Positions 18,190 to 27,300 of a stretch of DNA of 64,000 nt are shown piece after piece. The notes under the pieces are model-generated. The model did no database searches and was not told the DNA's origin. It saw nothing but the letters and a program-made list of their open reading frames with translations. The DNA is from WJMD01 sp964596015 (GTDB lineage Bacteria > Joyebacterota > Joyebacteria > Joyebacterales > Joyebacteraceae). Position numbers and translations under genes: made by a program. Within the stretch, counting starts at the first letter, position 1; each line of letters starts with the position of its first letter. The DNA lies in contig CAZQSB010000006.1 of assembly GCA_964596015.1 (NCBI GenBank), positions 33,979 through 97,978 on the forward strand. Reading direction: 5' to 3'.

Positions 18190-19344
18190 ATGTGGCTCGT
18201 CCTGCTTCTGGCTCTGGCCTTCTTCGTGTACGGCCTCGTGGAATACCGCATGCACGCGCGACGGCTCCAGGCCCTCCCGGTCCGCGTCCACGTCAACGGC
18301 ACGCGCGGCAAGTCCTCGGTGACCCGGCTCATCGCGGCGGGACTCCGCGAGGGGGGGGTGCGGACTGTCGCGAAGACAACAGGGTCGGCCGCCCGGTACA
18401 TCGACGCCGAAGGCCGCGAGGAGCCCGTGCCGCGTCCCGGTCCCGCGAACATCCGTGAGCAGATCGGCATCGTCGCACGCGCCGCCGGTGAACGGGCGCA
18501 CGCGTTCGTCGTCGAGTGCATGGCCATCCGTCCCGACCTGCAGCGGGTCTCGGAGCGTCAGCTGATCCGCTCGACCGTCGGCGTCATCACCAATGTCCGT
18601 CCCGACCACCTCGACGTGATGGGACCGACGGTCGACGACGTTGCCGAGGCGCTCGCCGGCACGATCCCGAGAAGCGGCATCGTCTTCACGTCCGAGCGCG
18701 ACCGGACAGGACCGCTCCGCGACCGGGCGGCGCTCGTGGGAGCCGAGCTCCGGGAGGTCGAGACGCCCGACGACCCGGCGCTCACGGAGGGGTTCGGATA
18801 CGTCGAGCACGCCGAGAACGTGGCGCTCTCGCTCGCCGTCTGCGAGCATCTGGGCGTCGACCGCGAGACGGCGCTGCGCGGCATGAGAAAGGCCCCGCCG
18901 GATCCCGGCGCGCTCACGGTCCATCGCTTCCAGGCGGAGGGCAAGGAGATCGAGTTCGTCAACGCGTTCGCCGCCAACGACCGGGAGTCGACGCGCGCCG
19001 TGTGGGAGACCGTGAAACCGAGGAGCGACCCAGACCGCACGGTCCTCGTCATCGTCGGCATGCGGGAGGACCGGCCCGACCGCGCCTTCCAGTTCGGCGA
19101 GATCCTCGCCGAGGACCTCGACGCCGACCATTACATCCTCGCCGGAGGCATGACGAAGCCGGTCCTCAGGATCGCGCTCCAGAGGGGCCTCGATGCTTCG
19201 AAGGTCACGGACCTCGGTGGGTTGGGCGCGTTCGACGTCTATGAGGCCCTTACCGGACTCGCGGGCAGGCGGACCATCGCGGTCGGCGTCGGGAACATCG
19301 GCGGCATCGGGGGGCAATTGCTCCATCTCATCCAGGGAGAGTAG
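18190..19344 (+). CDS. pgsB: Poly-gamma-glutamate synthase ligase subunit PgsB/CapB
   Basis: 384 residues. One N-terminal membrane helix (WLVLLLALAFFVYGLVEY) is followed by a Mur-ligase-like ATP-binding domain: VHVNGTRGKSSVTRLIAAGL (P-loop GTRGKS), then AFVVECMAIRPDLQ and GVITNVRPDHLDVMGPT. These are the signatures of PgsB/CapB, which forms gamma-linked glutamate chains with ATP at the inner face of the cytoplasmic membrane. Length agrees with the family. GAGGG lies upstream of the ATG. PgsC and a TIGR04332-like gene follow immediately, which confirms the assignment. Confidence 0.95.
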   Translation: MWLVLLLALAFFVYGLVEYRMHARRLQALPVRVHVNGTRGKSSVTRLIAAGLREGGVRTVAKTTGSAARYIDAEGREEPVPRPGPANIREQIGIVARAAGERAHAFVVECMAIRPDLQRVSERQLIRSTVGVITNVRPDHLDVMGPTVDDVAEALAGTIPRSGIVFTSERDRTGPLRDRAALVGAELREVETPDDPALTEGFGYVEHAENVALSLAVCEHLGVDRETALRGMRKAPPDPGALTVHRFQAEGKEIEFVNAFAANDRESTRAVWETVKPRSDPDRTVLVIVGMREDRPDRAFQFGEILAEDLDADHYILAGGMTKPVLRIALQRGLDASKVTDLGGLGAFDVYEALTGLAGRRTIAVGVGNIGGIGGQLLHLIQGE

Positions 19345-19347
19345 CTC

Positions 19348-19809
19348 GTGATTCCTGTGGCCATCGGCATCGGGCTCATCATGAGCCTCATCTTTTCGGA
19401 GGCGTTCGGCCTGGCGGCCGGAGGAATGGTGGTCCCCGGGTACATCGCGCTCGCTCTCGCGGAACCGTGGCGCGTCGTCGGGACCGTCGTGGCGGCGGTC
19501 CTCACGTACCTGACCGCCCGGGCCATGGGGCAGTTCATGCTGCTCTACGGGAAGCGGTTCCTCGTCATGGTCATCCTGCTCGGCTTTCTCTACGGTCACC
19601 TGACGCGCGTCGTGTTCGGCCGTCCCGAGTTCCCCGAGTTTCTGAGCTTCGAGGCCATCGGGTACATCATCCCCGGTCTCATCGCGTACTGGATGGACCG
19701 TCAGGGGGCGCTGGTGACGCTGCTCTCCATGATCATGGCGGCGGTGATGGTGCGGCTCGTTCTCATCCTGACAACCGGAGGGGCGCCCATTGAAGTACCG
19801 ACCTGGTAG
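19348..19809 (+). CDS. pgsC: Poly-gamma-glutamate biosynthesis membrane protein PgsC/CapC
   Basis: 153 residues of four to five membrane helices, the standard size of PgsC/CapC (GLIMSLIFSEAFGLAAGGMV and GYIALALAEPWRVVGTVV are typical). It begins with GTG three bases after the pgsB stop. PgsC forms the membrane core of the poly-gamma-glutamate synthase with PgsB. Its last 20 bases overlap the next gene. Confidence 0.95.
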   Translation: MIPVAIGIGLIMSLIFSEAFGLAAGGMVVPGYIALALAEPWRVVGTVVAAVLTYLTARAMGQFMLLYGKRFLVMVILLGFLYGHLTRVVFGRPEFPEFLSFEAIGYIIPGLIAYWMDRQGALVTLLSMIMAAVMVRLVLILTTGGAPIEVPTW

Positions 19810-20902
19810 GGTCCACGCGTGGGCGCTTCTGGCGCTCGCCGTCGTCGGACTCGGCCTTCTCGGCGTCGTCGAGCGCTCGAGGGCGCCGGAGGCGCAGCCC
19901 TGGTTCCGTGAGAAGATGCAGGCCGCGACGCTGACCCGCGAGGCCCTCGAGGCCATACGCGAGGTGCGGCTCGGCATGGGCGGCCCGATCGACGTCGTCA
20001 ATGACCCGAACGACACCGGGCTCATCGGCCCGGAGTTCTCCCTCATCACGACGAGCCGCGGCTCGCACGACGCGAAGCTCCGCGCGCTCGACCCGAACAT
20101 GGCGGCCGTCTTCGTCCAGCTCCTCGAGCGGGCCGGCGTGCGCGAGGGCGACCTCGTCGCTCTGGGCCTGAGCGGCTCCTACCCGCTCCTGAACGCCGCC
20201 ATGCTCGTCTCCATCGAGACGCTCGGGGCGACCCCGGTGCCGATCACCTCGGTCGGCTCCTCGATGTGGGGGGCGACCGATCCTGAACTGACATGGCTCG
20301 ACATGGAGTCCATCCTGCTGGACCGCGACATCATCAGGCGCGGGTCGGTCGCCGCGTCGATCGGCGGCGGCGACGACCGGGGACGGGGACTTCCTCCGAG
20401 GGGACGCGAACTCGTCCGCGAGGCCGCTCAGAGGAACGACGTGCCTCTCATCGAGGAGCCGTCGCTCGACCAGTCGATCGCCAGGAGGATGGAGATCTAC
20501 GACGAGGCCGCGGGCGACGGGGAGTACGCGCTCTATGTCAACGTCGGCGGCGGCCTCGGAAGCGTGGGCACGAGCAGGCTCGACGAGCTCGTCCGTCCCG
20601 GACTGTCGAAAGTGCTCGGAACGAAGAACTTCCCGAGGCGCGGCGCGCTCGTCCGGATGGCAGACCGTGGCATCCCCGTCATCCATGTTCCGTCCGCCGA
20701 CCCGTTCATCGACCGCTACGGCCTTTCGGTCGACCCGGTGCCCATCCCCGAGGTGGGACGCGGCGGCGTGTTCTATCAGGACCACTACAACGTGCCGCTC
20801 GTGGCAGTTCTGGCGGCGCTCTACGGCTTCCTGATCTTCGTGGTGGTCCGGATCGATCTTAAGCACTACCTCATCAGACGACCGAAACCGGAGGGGTCAT
20901 GA
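19790..20902 (+). CDS. Poly-gamma-glutamate system protein (TIGR04332/PgsW-like)
   Basis: 370 residues, starting at TTG 19790 with GGAGG just upstream inside pgsC. There is one N-terminal helix, a soluble domain (residues about 40-330: NDTGLIGPEFSLITTSRG, LALGLSGSYPLLNAAML, ITSVGSSMWGATDPEL, VNVGGGLGSVGTS) and a C-terminal helix (VPLVAVLAALYGFLIFVVV). This matches the poly-gamma-glutamate system protein family that accompanies PgsBC in species without a PgsA next to them. Its exact role is unknown. The stop overlaps the next start as ATGA. Confidence 0.85.
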   Translation: MKYRPGRVHAWALLALAVVGLGLLGVVERSRAPEAQPWFREKMQAATLTREALEAIREVRLGMGGPIDVVNDPNDTGLIGPEFSLITTSRGSHDAKLRALDPNMAAVFVQLLERAGVREGDLVALGLSGSYPLLNAAMLVSIETLGATPVPITSVGSSMWGATDPELTWLDMESILLDRDIIRRGSVAASIGGGDDRGRGLPPRGRELVREAAQRNDVPLIEEPSLDQSIARRMEIYDEAAGDGEYALYVNVGGGLGSVGTSRLDELVRPGLSKVLGTKNFPRRGALVRMADRGIPVIHVPSADPFIDRYGLSVDPVPIPEVGRGGVFYQDHYNVPLVAVLAALYGFLIFVVVRIDLKHYLIRRPKPEGS

Positions 20903-21798
20903 GACGGACCGTCTCACTTCTGCTCGTCGTCACCGCCGCCCTGACGGCGGCGACCTCGGACGCCGGCGCGCTCGACTGGCGTTCGTTCACGCCGACATCG
21001 CACGCGGGCGAGACCGAGCTCCTCGTCGACGGCGAGACCTTCACCTACTATCGACTGACCGGCGACGAACCGCTGGTGTTCTCGGTGGAGGGGCCGACCC
21101 GGCTCAAGATCCTGACCAGGCTCAGGCTGCCGAACGACGTCGACCGCGAGGAGTACACGCTCATCGTCTCGAGGGACGGCGAAGACGTGCAGACCGAGTC
21201 GTTCACCGGGCTTCACTCGAGCCACGCCCACTACGTCGCGTTCACGCCGATGGGGCCGGGCCGGCTCAGGCGGCTCTACATCGACGTCCCGACCGGGCTC
21301 CACGGCTACAGGGTCCGCGCCGGGGGCGACGCCGTCGTCGACACGCGCCCGTTCGAACGGGCCGGGGACGAGCCCTCGCGCGTCTCGATGGCGCCGGTCT
21401 CCTCCGCGGGTGTCGAGACGTTCCTCTACAGGGACAAGGAGCTCGTCTACTACCTCGCGACCGAACGGCAGCCGGTCGTCCTCGAGGTCGTCGGACCGAC
21501 GGCCGTCAAGGTGAACACGAGGCTTCTCTTCGACGAGACGATGCTCACCGACCAGGTGTACGTCGTGGGCGTGACCGAGGACGACGGGCCCGAGAAGCTC
21601 TACAAGATCGAGACGGAGCCGTCGGAGACGGTCGTCTGCCGCGACAGGGAACGGCACATGGTGGGCAGCCTCAGGCACTTCATGCTCGAGGTCGATGACG
21701 GCCCTCACGCGTACACGTTCCGTCTGGTCGACAGCGTCTCCGACGAGCTCGGCGTCAAGTTCTACATCCCGCGCGGGGACGTGACGAATGAGCCGTAG
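20899..21798 (+). CDS. Unrecognised exported protein with two repeated modules, pgs operon
   Basis: 299 residues with a signal peptide (cleavage likely after SDAGA, residue about 25). I do not recognise the family. Two copies of a module of about 130 residues are visible: TYYRLTGDEPLVFSVEGPTR near residue 50 and VYYLATERQPVVLEVVGPTA near residue 185, each followed by a KIxTR or KVNTR strand, and later YTLIVSRDGE or VYVVGVTEDDG. The same module recurs once at the N-terminus of the next protein. The start overlaps the previous stop (ATGA) and the end overlaps the next gene by 11 bases, so it belongs to the poly-gamma-glutamate operon. A periplasmic polymer-handling role is inference. Confidence 0.75.
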   Translation: MRRTVSLLLVVTAALTAATSDAGALDWRSFTPTSHAGETELLVDGETFTYYRLTGDEPLVFSVEGPTRLKILTRLRLPNDVDREEYTLIVSRDGEDVQTESFTGLHSSHAHYVAFTPMGPGRLRRLYIDVPTGLHGYRVRAGGDAVVDTRPFERAGDEPSRVSMAPVSSAGVETFLYRDKELVYYLATERQPVVLEVVGPTAVKVNTRLLFDETMLTDQVYVVGVTEDDGPEKLYKIETEPSETVVCRDRERHMVGSLRHFMLEVDDGPHAYTFRLVDSVSDELGVKFYIPRGDVTNEP

Positions 21799-23263
21799 GT
21801 TCCTCCGGGCGGCGGCTCTTCTCGCGTGCCTGACGGCGGCGCTCCGCTCCGCGCCCGCGCAATCTGCGAAGCTCGTTCCGGCCGACCCGAGGCCACCGGT
21901 CGAGATCGAGGTCGGGGGGGGCCGCTACCTCTACTTCCCTCTCACCGCCGAGGAGCCGCTCGTCGTCGAGGTCGAGGGACCCTCGCGCTTCGACGCCATC
22001 GTCAGGGGACGGTTCGTCTCGTCCGGGAGTCCCTTCACCATCGAGATCGAGACGTTCCTCGACGGAGAGCGTCTCTGGTCCTCGGTGCTGCGCTCCGAGC
22101 CCGGCTCGTCCGTCTATCCCATGCATCCCGACTGGGCCGTCGGGCGACCCGACCACATCAGGGTCGACGTCCCGGCAGGGAGCCACACCGTCGAGCTCCG
22201 GCTCGTGAGGCCGACCGACGTCGTGGTTGACGTGAACCCGGTGCGCCGGCGACTCGACGTCCTGCCCTGGCGGCTCGCGTGGCGCGGCGCGCTCGGCACG
22301 ACGTACGACACGAACGTCTACCGCTACTCCGACGAGGACCGGGACGACTTCCTCGACGGAGCGAGACCCGACCGCTATCCGATGGAGACGCTCGACGACC
22401 TCAGGCTCGAGCCCGAGGCGTCGTTCGAATTCATCCGCGAGGAGCCGGGGGAGAGGAGCACATCGCTGAGGTTCGCCGGTCGCCTTCGTCTCTACACCGT
22501 GAACGGAGACAAGAGCTTCTCGAAGCTCTCAGCGCGACTTCTGGAAAACCGGCCCGGCGTGGCGTATCTCAGGGCGGAGTATTCGGTCATCCCGAGCTAC
22601 CGCATCCGGCCGATCTGGGACGAGGACACGGGGGAATACAGAGGCTGCGACTACCGGAAGCACGGGTTCTCGCTCGAGCTGGGGAGCGACCGCTCGCTTC
22701 CGGTCGATGTTCGGGCGTCGTGGGACTACGACGTCTACCGGTACGACCCCGACTTCGTCGAGTACGACTCCGAGGCCGGGACGTACGGGGTCCGGTTCGT
22801 GCTGAGGCCGCGCTCGGGCGTGCGCGTCGACCTGGGCTACGAGCTCAGGATGTCGAGAGCGCGCGGGGCCGACGAGCCCGGCGAGACGCGCGCGACCTCG
22901 GACGACAGCGATACGACATACGACCAGGACGCCTGGGAGGCCCGTCTCAGATGGCGCGTAGCCGGGTGGGAGCAGGGCCCGCTCATCGTGACCGGCCGGG
23001 TGCGCCACGCGAGACGCTACTTCCTGACGTCGAAGGAGCCCGAGGACGACCCGTACCACCGGGGACGGGAGGACCGCTTCTGGACCGCGACCCTCGGAGC
23101 CGAGGCGCCGCTCACGCGCGACGTCGCCCTTGAGGGCTTCGTCGAGTACCGCGGCCGGTCGTCGAACTCGGAGGTCGTCGAGAACATCGGAGGCGTGAAG
23201 GACTACGGGGCCTGGCGGACCGGCGTGACCATCATAGTGGAAGGAGTGCGGTTCCTTGATTGA
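21788..23263 (+). CDS. Probable outer-membrane beta-barrel protein, pgs operon
   Basis: 491 residues with a signal peptide ending near APAQS. Residues about 35-155 repeat the module of the preceding protein (YLYFPLTAEEPLVVEVEGPS). From about residue 170 it shows alternating hydrophobic/charged strands rich in Tyr, Arg and Asp with short turns (WRGALGTTYDTNVYRYSDED, VRASWDYDVYRYDPDFVEYD), as in an outer-membrane barrel of 14-16 strands. The last residues, GVTIIVEGVRFLD, do not end in the canonical Phe. It may be the outer-membrane exit or anchor for poly-gamma-glutamate. That role is inferred from operon position. No named family is recognised. Confidence 0.65.
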   Translation: MSRRFLRAAALLACLTAALRSAPAQSAKLVPADPRPPVEIEVGGGRYLYFPLTAEEPLVVEVEGPSRFDAIVRGRFVSSGSPFTIEIETFLDGERLWSSVLRSEPGSSVYPMHPDWAVGRPDHIRVDVPAGSHTVELRLVRPTDVVVDVNPVRRRLDVLPWRLAWRGALGTTYDTNVYRYSDEDRDDFLDGARPDRYPMETLDDLRLEPEASFEFIREEPGERSTSLRFAGRLRLYTVNGDKSFSKLSARLLENRPGVAYLRAEYSVIPSYRIRPIWDEDTGEYRGCDYRKHGFSLELGSDRSLPVDVRASWDYDVYRYDPDFVEYDSEAGTYGVRFVLRPRSGVRVDLGYELRMSRARGADEPGETRATSDDSDTTYDQDAWEARLRWRVAGWEQGPLIVTGRVRHARRYFLTSKEPEDDPYHRGREDRFWTATLGAEAPLTRDVALEGFVEYRGRSSNSEVVENIGGVKDYGAWRTGVTIIVEGVRFLD

Positions 23264-24308
23264 ATGCATAGACCGTGATATACTGAGCCGTAACAATCGA
23301 ACGTGGCGGTTTCTGCTGGCCGCGGTCGTCGTCGTGTGTCTCGTTCCGGGATGCGCCGAGCGGGGAGACCCCGTTTCGGGCGGCGACGAAGACGACGACG
23401 GGTATCGCATTCTCGCGACGCTCGCCGTCGTCGGCTACGCGGACGACGTGCACGTCTCGGGCGACCTCGGCTTCGTTGCGGCCGGACAGGGAGGGCTCGT
23501 CGTCGTCGATCTCTCCGACCCCTCCCAGCCGTCGGTGCTGGGCGTCGGGTCGACGAGTTTCGACGTGACGGCCTGTTCGTATTCGCCCGGCGACAGCTTC
23601 GCGTTCGTGACCGACGGGCCCAACGGCGCCTTGGCGTTCGACGTCAGCGACCCGGCGCTGCCGACCCGGATGGAGACGTTCCAGAGCACGCGGGGACGCG
23701 ACGTCGCCTCCATCGAGGTCAGGCCGGATTCGCTTCATCACGTCTTCACGGCAGACGCTGAGGGGGGACTCCGGATCTGGGAGTTCCGGTACTACCCCCA
23801 GTACCAGAGCTGGTTCTCGGGGGAGATCAGACACCTCTACACGTCCGGCGACGCCCGCGGCGTGTATCTGCACGGGGAGCTCATTCTCGTGGCGACCGAG
23901 CAGACCGGGCTTGCCGTGTGCGACGCGGCCGACCTGGGGTCGGCTTCGATCGTCGGGGAGGTGGACACGCCCGGGAACGCCCGGGCCGTCTGCGCGGAAG
24001 GCGACTACGCGTTCGTTGCGGACGGGCTCCAGGGCCTGTCCGTCATAGACATCTCGACGCCGTCAGACCCGACGCTCGTGGCGTCGGTCGCGACGGTGGA
24101 CTACGCGAGCGACATCGCGTATCGGAGCGGGCGCGTGTACATCGCGGACCAGGACGCCGGGCTTCGCGTGTTCGACGTGACCGACCCCCCGAATCCCGTG
24201 TCGCTCGGCGGGATCGTCACTTCGTACGCCAACGGAGTGTTCGTGGACGGGACGACGATCTACCTGGCCGACCGGGACCGCGGACTCGTCGTCATCGAGG
24301 AGGAGTAG
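23256..24308 (+). CDS. LVIVD-repeat beta-propeller lipoprotein
   Basis: 350 residues from TTG 23256, with AAGGAG 10 bases upstream, overlapping the barrel gene by 8 bases. A lipobox LVPGC follows a hydrophobic stretch. The body is 6-7 LVIVD-type blades, such as DLGFVAAGQGGLVVVDLSDP, DYAFVADGLQGLSVIDISTP and GRVYIADQDAGLRVFDVTDP. Such propellers mediate protein or polymer contacts at the cell surface. The overlap suggests it is the last member of the poly-gamma-glutamate operon. The TTG start is unusual but no better start precedes the lipoprotein signal. Confidence 0.8.
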   Translation: MIECIDRDILSRNNRTWRFLLAAVVVVCLVPGCAERGDPVSGGDEDDDGYRILATLAVVGYADDVHVSGDLGFVAAGQGGLVVVDLSDPSQPSVLGVGSTSFDVTACSYSPGDSFAFVTDGPNGALAFDVSDPALPTRMETFQSTRGRDVASIEVRPDSLHHVFTADAEGGLRIWEFRYYPQYQSWFSGEIRHLYTSGDARGVYLHGELILVATEQTGLAVCDAADLGSASIVGEVDTPGNARAVCAEGDYAFVADGLQGLSVIDISTPSDPTLVASVATVDYASDIAYRSGRVYIADQDAGLRVFDVTDPPNPVSLGGIVTSYANGVFVDGTTIYLADRDRGLVVIEEE

Positions 24309-24356
24309 TCGAGTGGACACCAGCGGGCGCGAATGCGTCCTGGGAAGGAACGGAAC

Positions 24357-27300
24357 GTGAGACCAGCTTCCGGCACGATCATCATCGCAGCGCTTCTCGT
24401 GGTCGCGGCCGCCGGCGGCCTTCGCGCGGCCGAGTGGACGCCGCTGACAGAGTCGGCGTCGGTTGTTGCGCCGCCCTCGGCGCGGGTCGTGTCCGGCACG
24501 GACGGGAGCGTGACGATCGAGCTCTCGGTACCGGGCTTCACGGTCGAGGCGGCCGCGTCGGGTGTGGCCATCGGCCTTCCGGAGGCCGGCCGCCTCGACC
24601 GCGCTGGAGAGCCCGACCTGCCGGCACTCACGTATCACGTGGCCGTTCCGCCGACAGGCGGCGTGCGTCTCGAGATCGTCGACCTCGATGAGGTCTCGCT
24701 CGAGGGCTATGACGTCGCGCCGGCGGCGCCCTTCCGGACCGACGGCGAGACCGCGCGCGAGGTCGCCCGCGAGAACGTCTACGGCCGTGACGTCTTCTAT
24801 CCCGCCTCCGTGGCGGTCCTCGGCGAGCCGGTCGTGTTCCGCGACCTGAGACTCGCGCGGGTGGAGGTCCGTCCCGTGCGCGTGAACCCCGCGACCGGGG
24901 AGCTCCGCGCCTTGAGGAGCCTCACGCTCCGCGTCGTGCCTGAGGGCGGCCGCGCCGTGAACGAGAAGCAGGTCCTCAGGGCGTGGCGCTCGGCGACCTT
25001 CGAGCCGTTCTACCGGGACCTCGCGCTCAACTACGACGAGCTGCCTGGCGCCGAGACGCGCCGCGGCTCGTATCTCGTCATCGCGAACGACAGCTTCGCC
25101 GCCGCCGCCGAGCCGCTCGTCGAGTGGAAGAACCGGCGCGGCATCGAGACCGTGCTCGTGACACTCTCAGAGATCGACCCGACGCCGTCCGCCGCCGAGA
25201 TCCACGACTACATCCAGACCGCGTATCTCACGTGGGACAATCCGCCGGACTACGTGCTGCTGGTGGGCGACGCCGCGAGCGGAGGGTACGGCAGCTTCCC
25301 GACCTGGTACCACGAGGGCAATCCGACCGACCATCCCTACGGCGAGCTCGAGGGGACGGACTATCTGCCCGAGGTCATCGTCGGGCGCATCCCGACCGAC
25401 AGTCCGAGCGAGACGGCAGTCGCCGTCATGAAGGTTCTCGAGTACGAGCGCGACTGCGGCGCGGCCGACCAGGGGTGGTACGAACGGGGACTCGCCGTCG
25501 CCGGGAACTACGGCGCGACACCGCCGCCCGTCACGCCGCGCCTCACGACACTCCGGGTTCGCGAGATGAAGCTCGACTACGGTTACAGCCAGGTCGACAC
25601 GGTCTACTACCCGCCGGTCACATCGCCCGTACCCATCAGCAACGCCATCAACGCCGGCGTCGGCGTCGTGAACTACCGCGGCTGGGGCGGCTCGACCGGC
25701 TGGTACTATCCGAGCTTCTACGTTGCGGATATCAACGCGCTCTCGAACGGGACGATGCTCCCCATCATGACGAGCTGCGTCTGCGGAACAGGCAACTTCG
25801 ACGGCTACACCGACCCGGCGTTCGGAGAGGCGTGGATCCGCGCGGGCTCGCCGACCGACCTCAAGGGCGGCCCCGCGTTCTACGGCCCGAGCGAGTTCTG
25901 GACCCACACGAAGTGGAACAACACCGTCGACGGCGGGTTCTACGAGGCCATGCTGCTCGACGAGGTCGACTCGTTCGGTCAGGCGGCGCTCGCGGCGGAG
26001 CTCTGTCTCATCGACAACTTCCCGCAGTACGCATCCCCCGACTCGCTGGATGAGGACCGACAGAACGTCGACTTCTACTTCAACGTCTATAACATCCTCG
26101 GCGACCCGGAACTTCAGCTCAGGACGCGGACGCCTGAGTCGTTCACGGTCTCGCACGAGGTCTCGGTCCCACTCGGGCAGAACATGCTCGACGTCATGGT
26201 CACCGACGGCTCGGGCGCGCCTGTCCCGGGCGCCGACGTCGTCGTCCGGAAGGACGGCGAGCTCCACGAGGTCCGGACGCTCCACGGCGGGACGACCGTG
26301 AGCATGCCCATCTCGGGAGCGACCGAGGGCGACATCGACGTGACGGTCTGGGCGAGGGGCTTCAGGCCCTACACCGGGGCGGTGAACGTCGCGCAGGACC
26401 CGGTCTACGTCGGGTGGTACTCGCACGCCATCGACGACAACGAGGCCGGACCGAGCCACGGGAACGGCGACGGCGTGGTGAACCCCGACGAGATCATTGA
26501 GATCGACCTGACGCTCAGGAACTACGGCACCGCCCAGGCGTCGGACGTCGTCGCCCGACTGATGCAGCCCGTCGAGGGTCCCACGGACCAGCTCGTCTAC
26601 GGCGACATCGCGGCCGGGGGCACGGCGACTAAGCGATTCGCCATCGAGGTGCCCGGCTCGCTCGCCGAGGGCGACGAGTACATTCTCGGCGTCGTGGCCG
26701 ACGGAGGCCGGGCGCGGTGGGAGAGCGAGCTTCGCCTCGTCATCGGCGCCCCGGTCCTGTCGCTCCACTCGGTGACCGTCGGCGGCGACGGCGTCCTGGA
26801 CCCGGGCGAGACCGCCACGCTGAGCGTCGCGCTCTCGAACTCGGGCGCGCTCGACGCGACGTCCGTCACGGGCACGCTCTCAGGTCCGCCGAGCGGCCTC
26901 ACGGTCGTGGACGGCTCGGGCGCGTGGGGAACGGTGCCCGCGGGCTCGGAGGCCTCGAACGGGGGAGACACGTTCACCGTGACGGCCGCGGCCGACATGG
27001 CGGTCGGGCACCAGGTCACACTGACGCTCGACCTCTCGGGCGACTGGGGTCTCGGGCAGTTCGTCATGGTGCCGGTGACCGTCGGCGTCCCGACGACGAG
27101 TTCGCCTCTCGGTCCCGACGACCACGGCTACTACGCCTACGACGACACCGACGCGGGCTTCTCCGAGACCCCGACCTTCGCCTGGATCGAGCTCGACCCG
27201 GCGTTTGGAGGGACCGGAGTCGACCTCGGGCTGGGGAACGACGAGTCGACGAACGTCGGGCTGCCGTTCACGTTCACCTACTACGGCGAGGACTACACGA

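Noticed and set aside
17929..20100. 723-codon minus-strand frame opposite pgsB and pgsC
   Set aside because: No recognisable domain, and the plus strand holds clear PgsB and PgsC.
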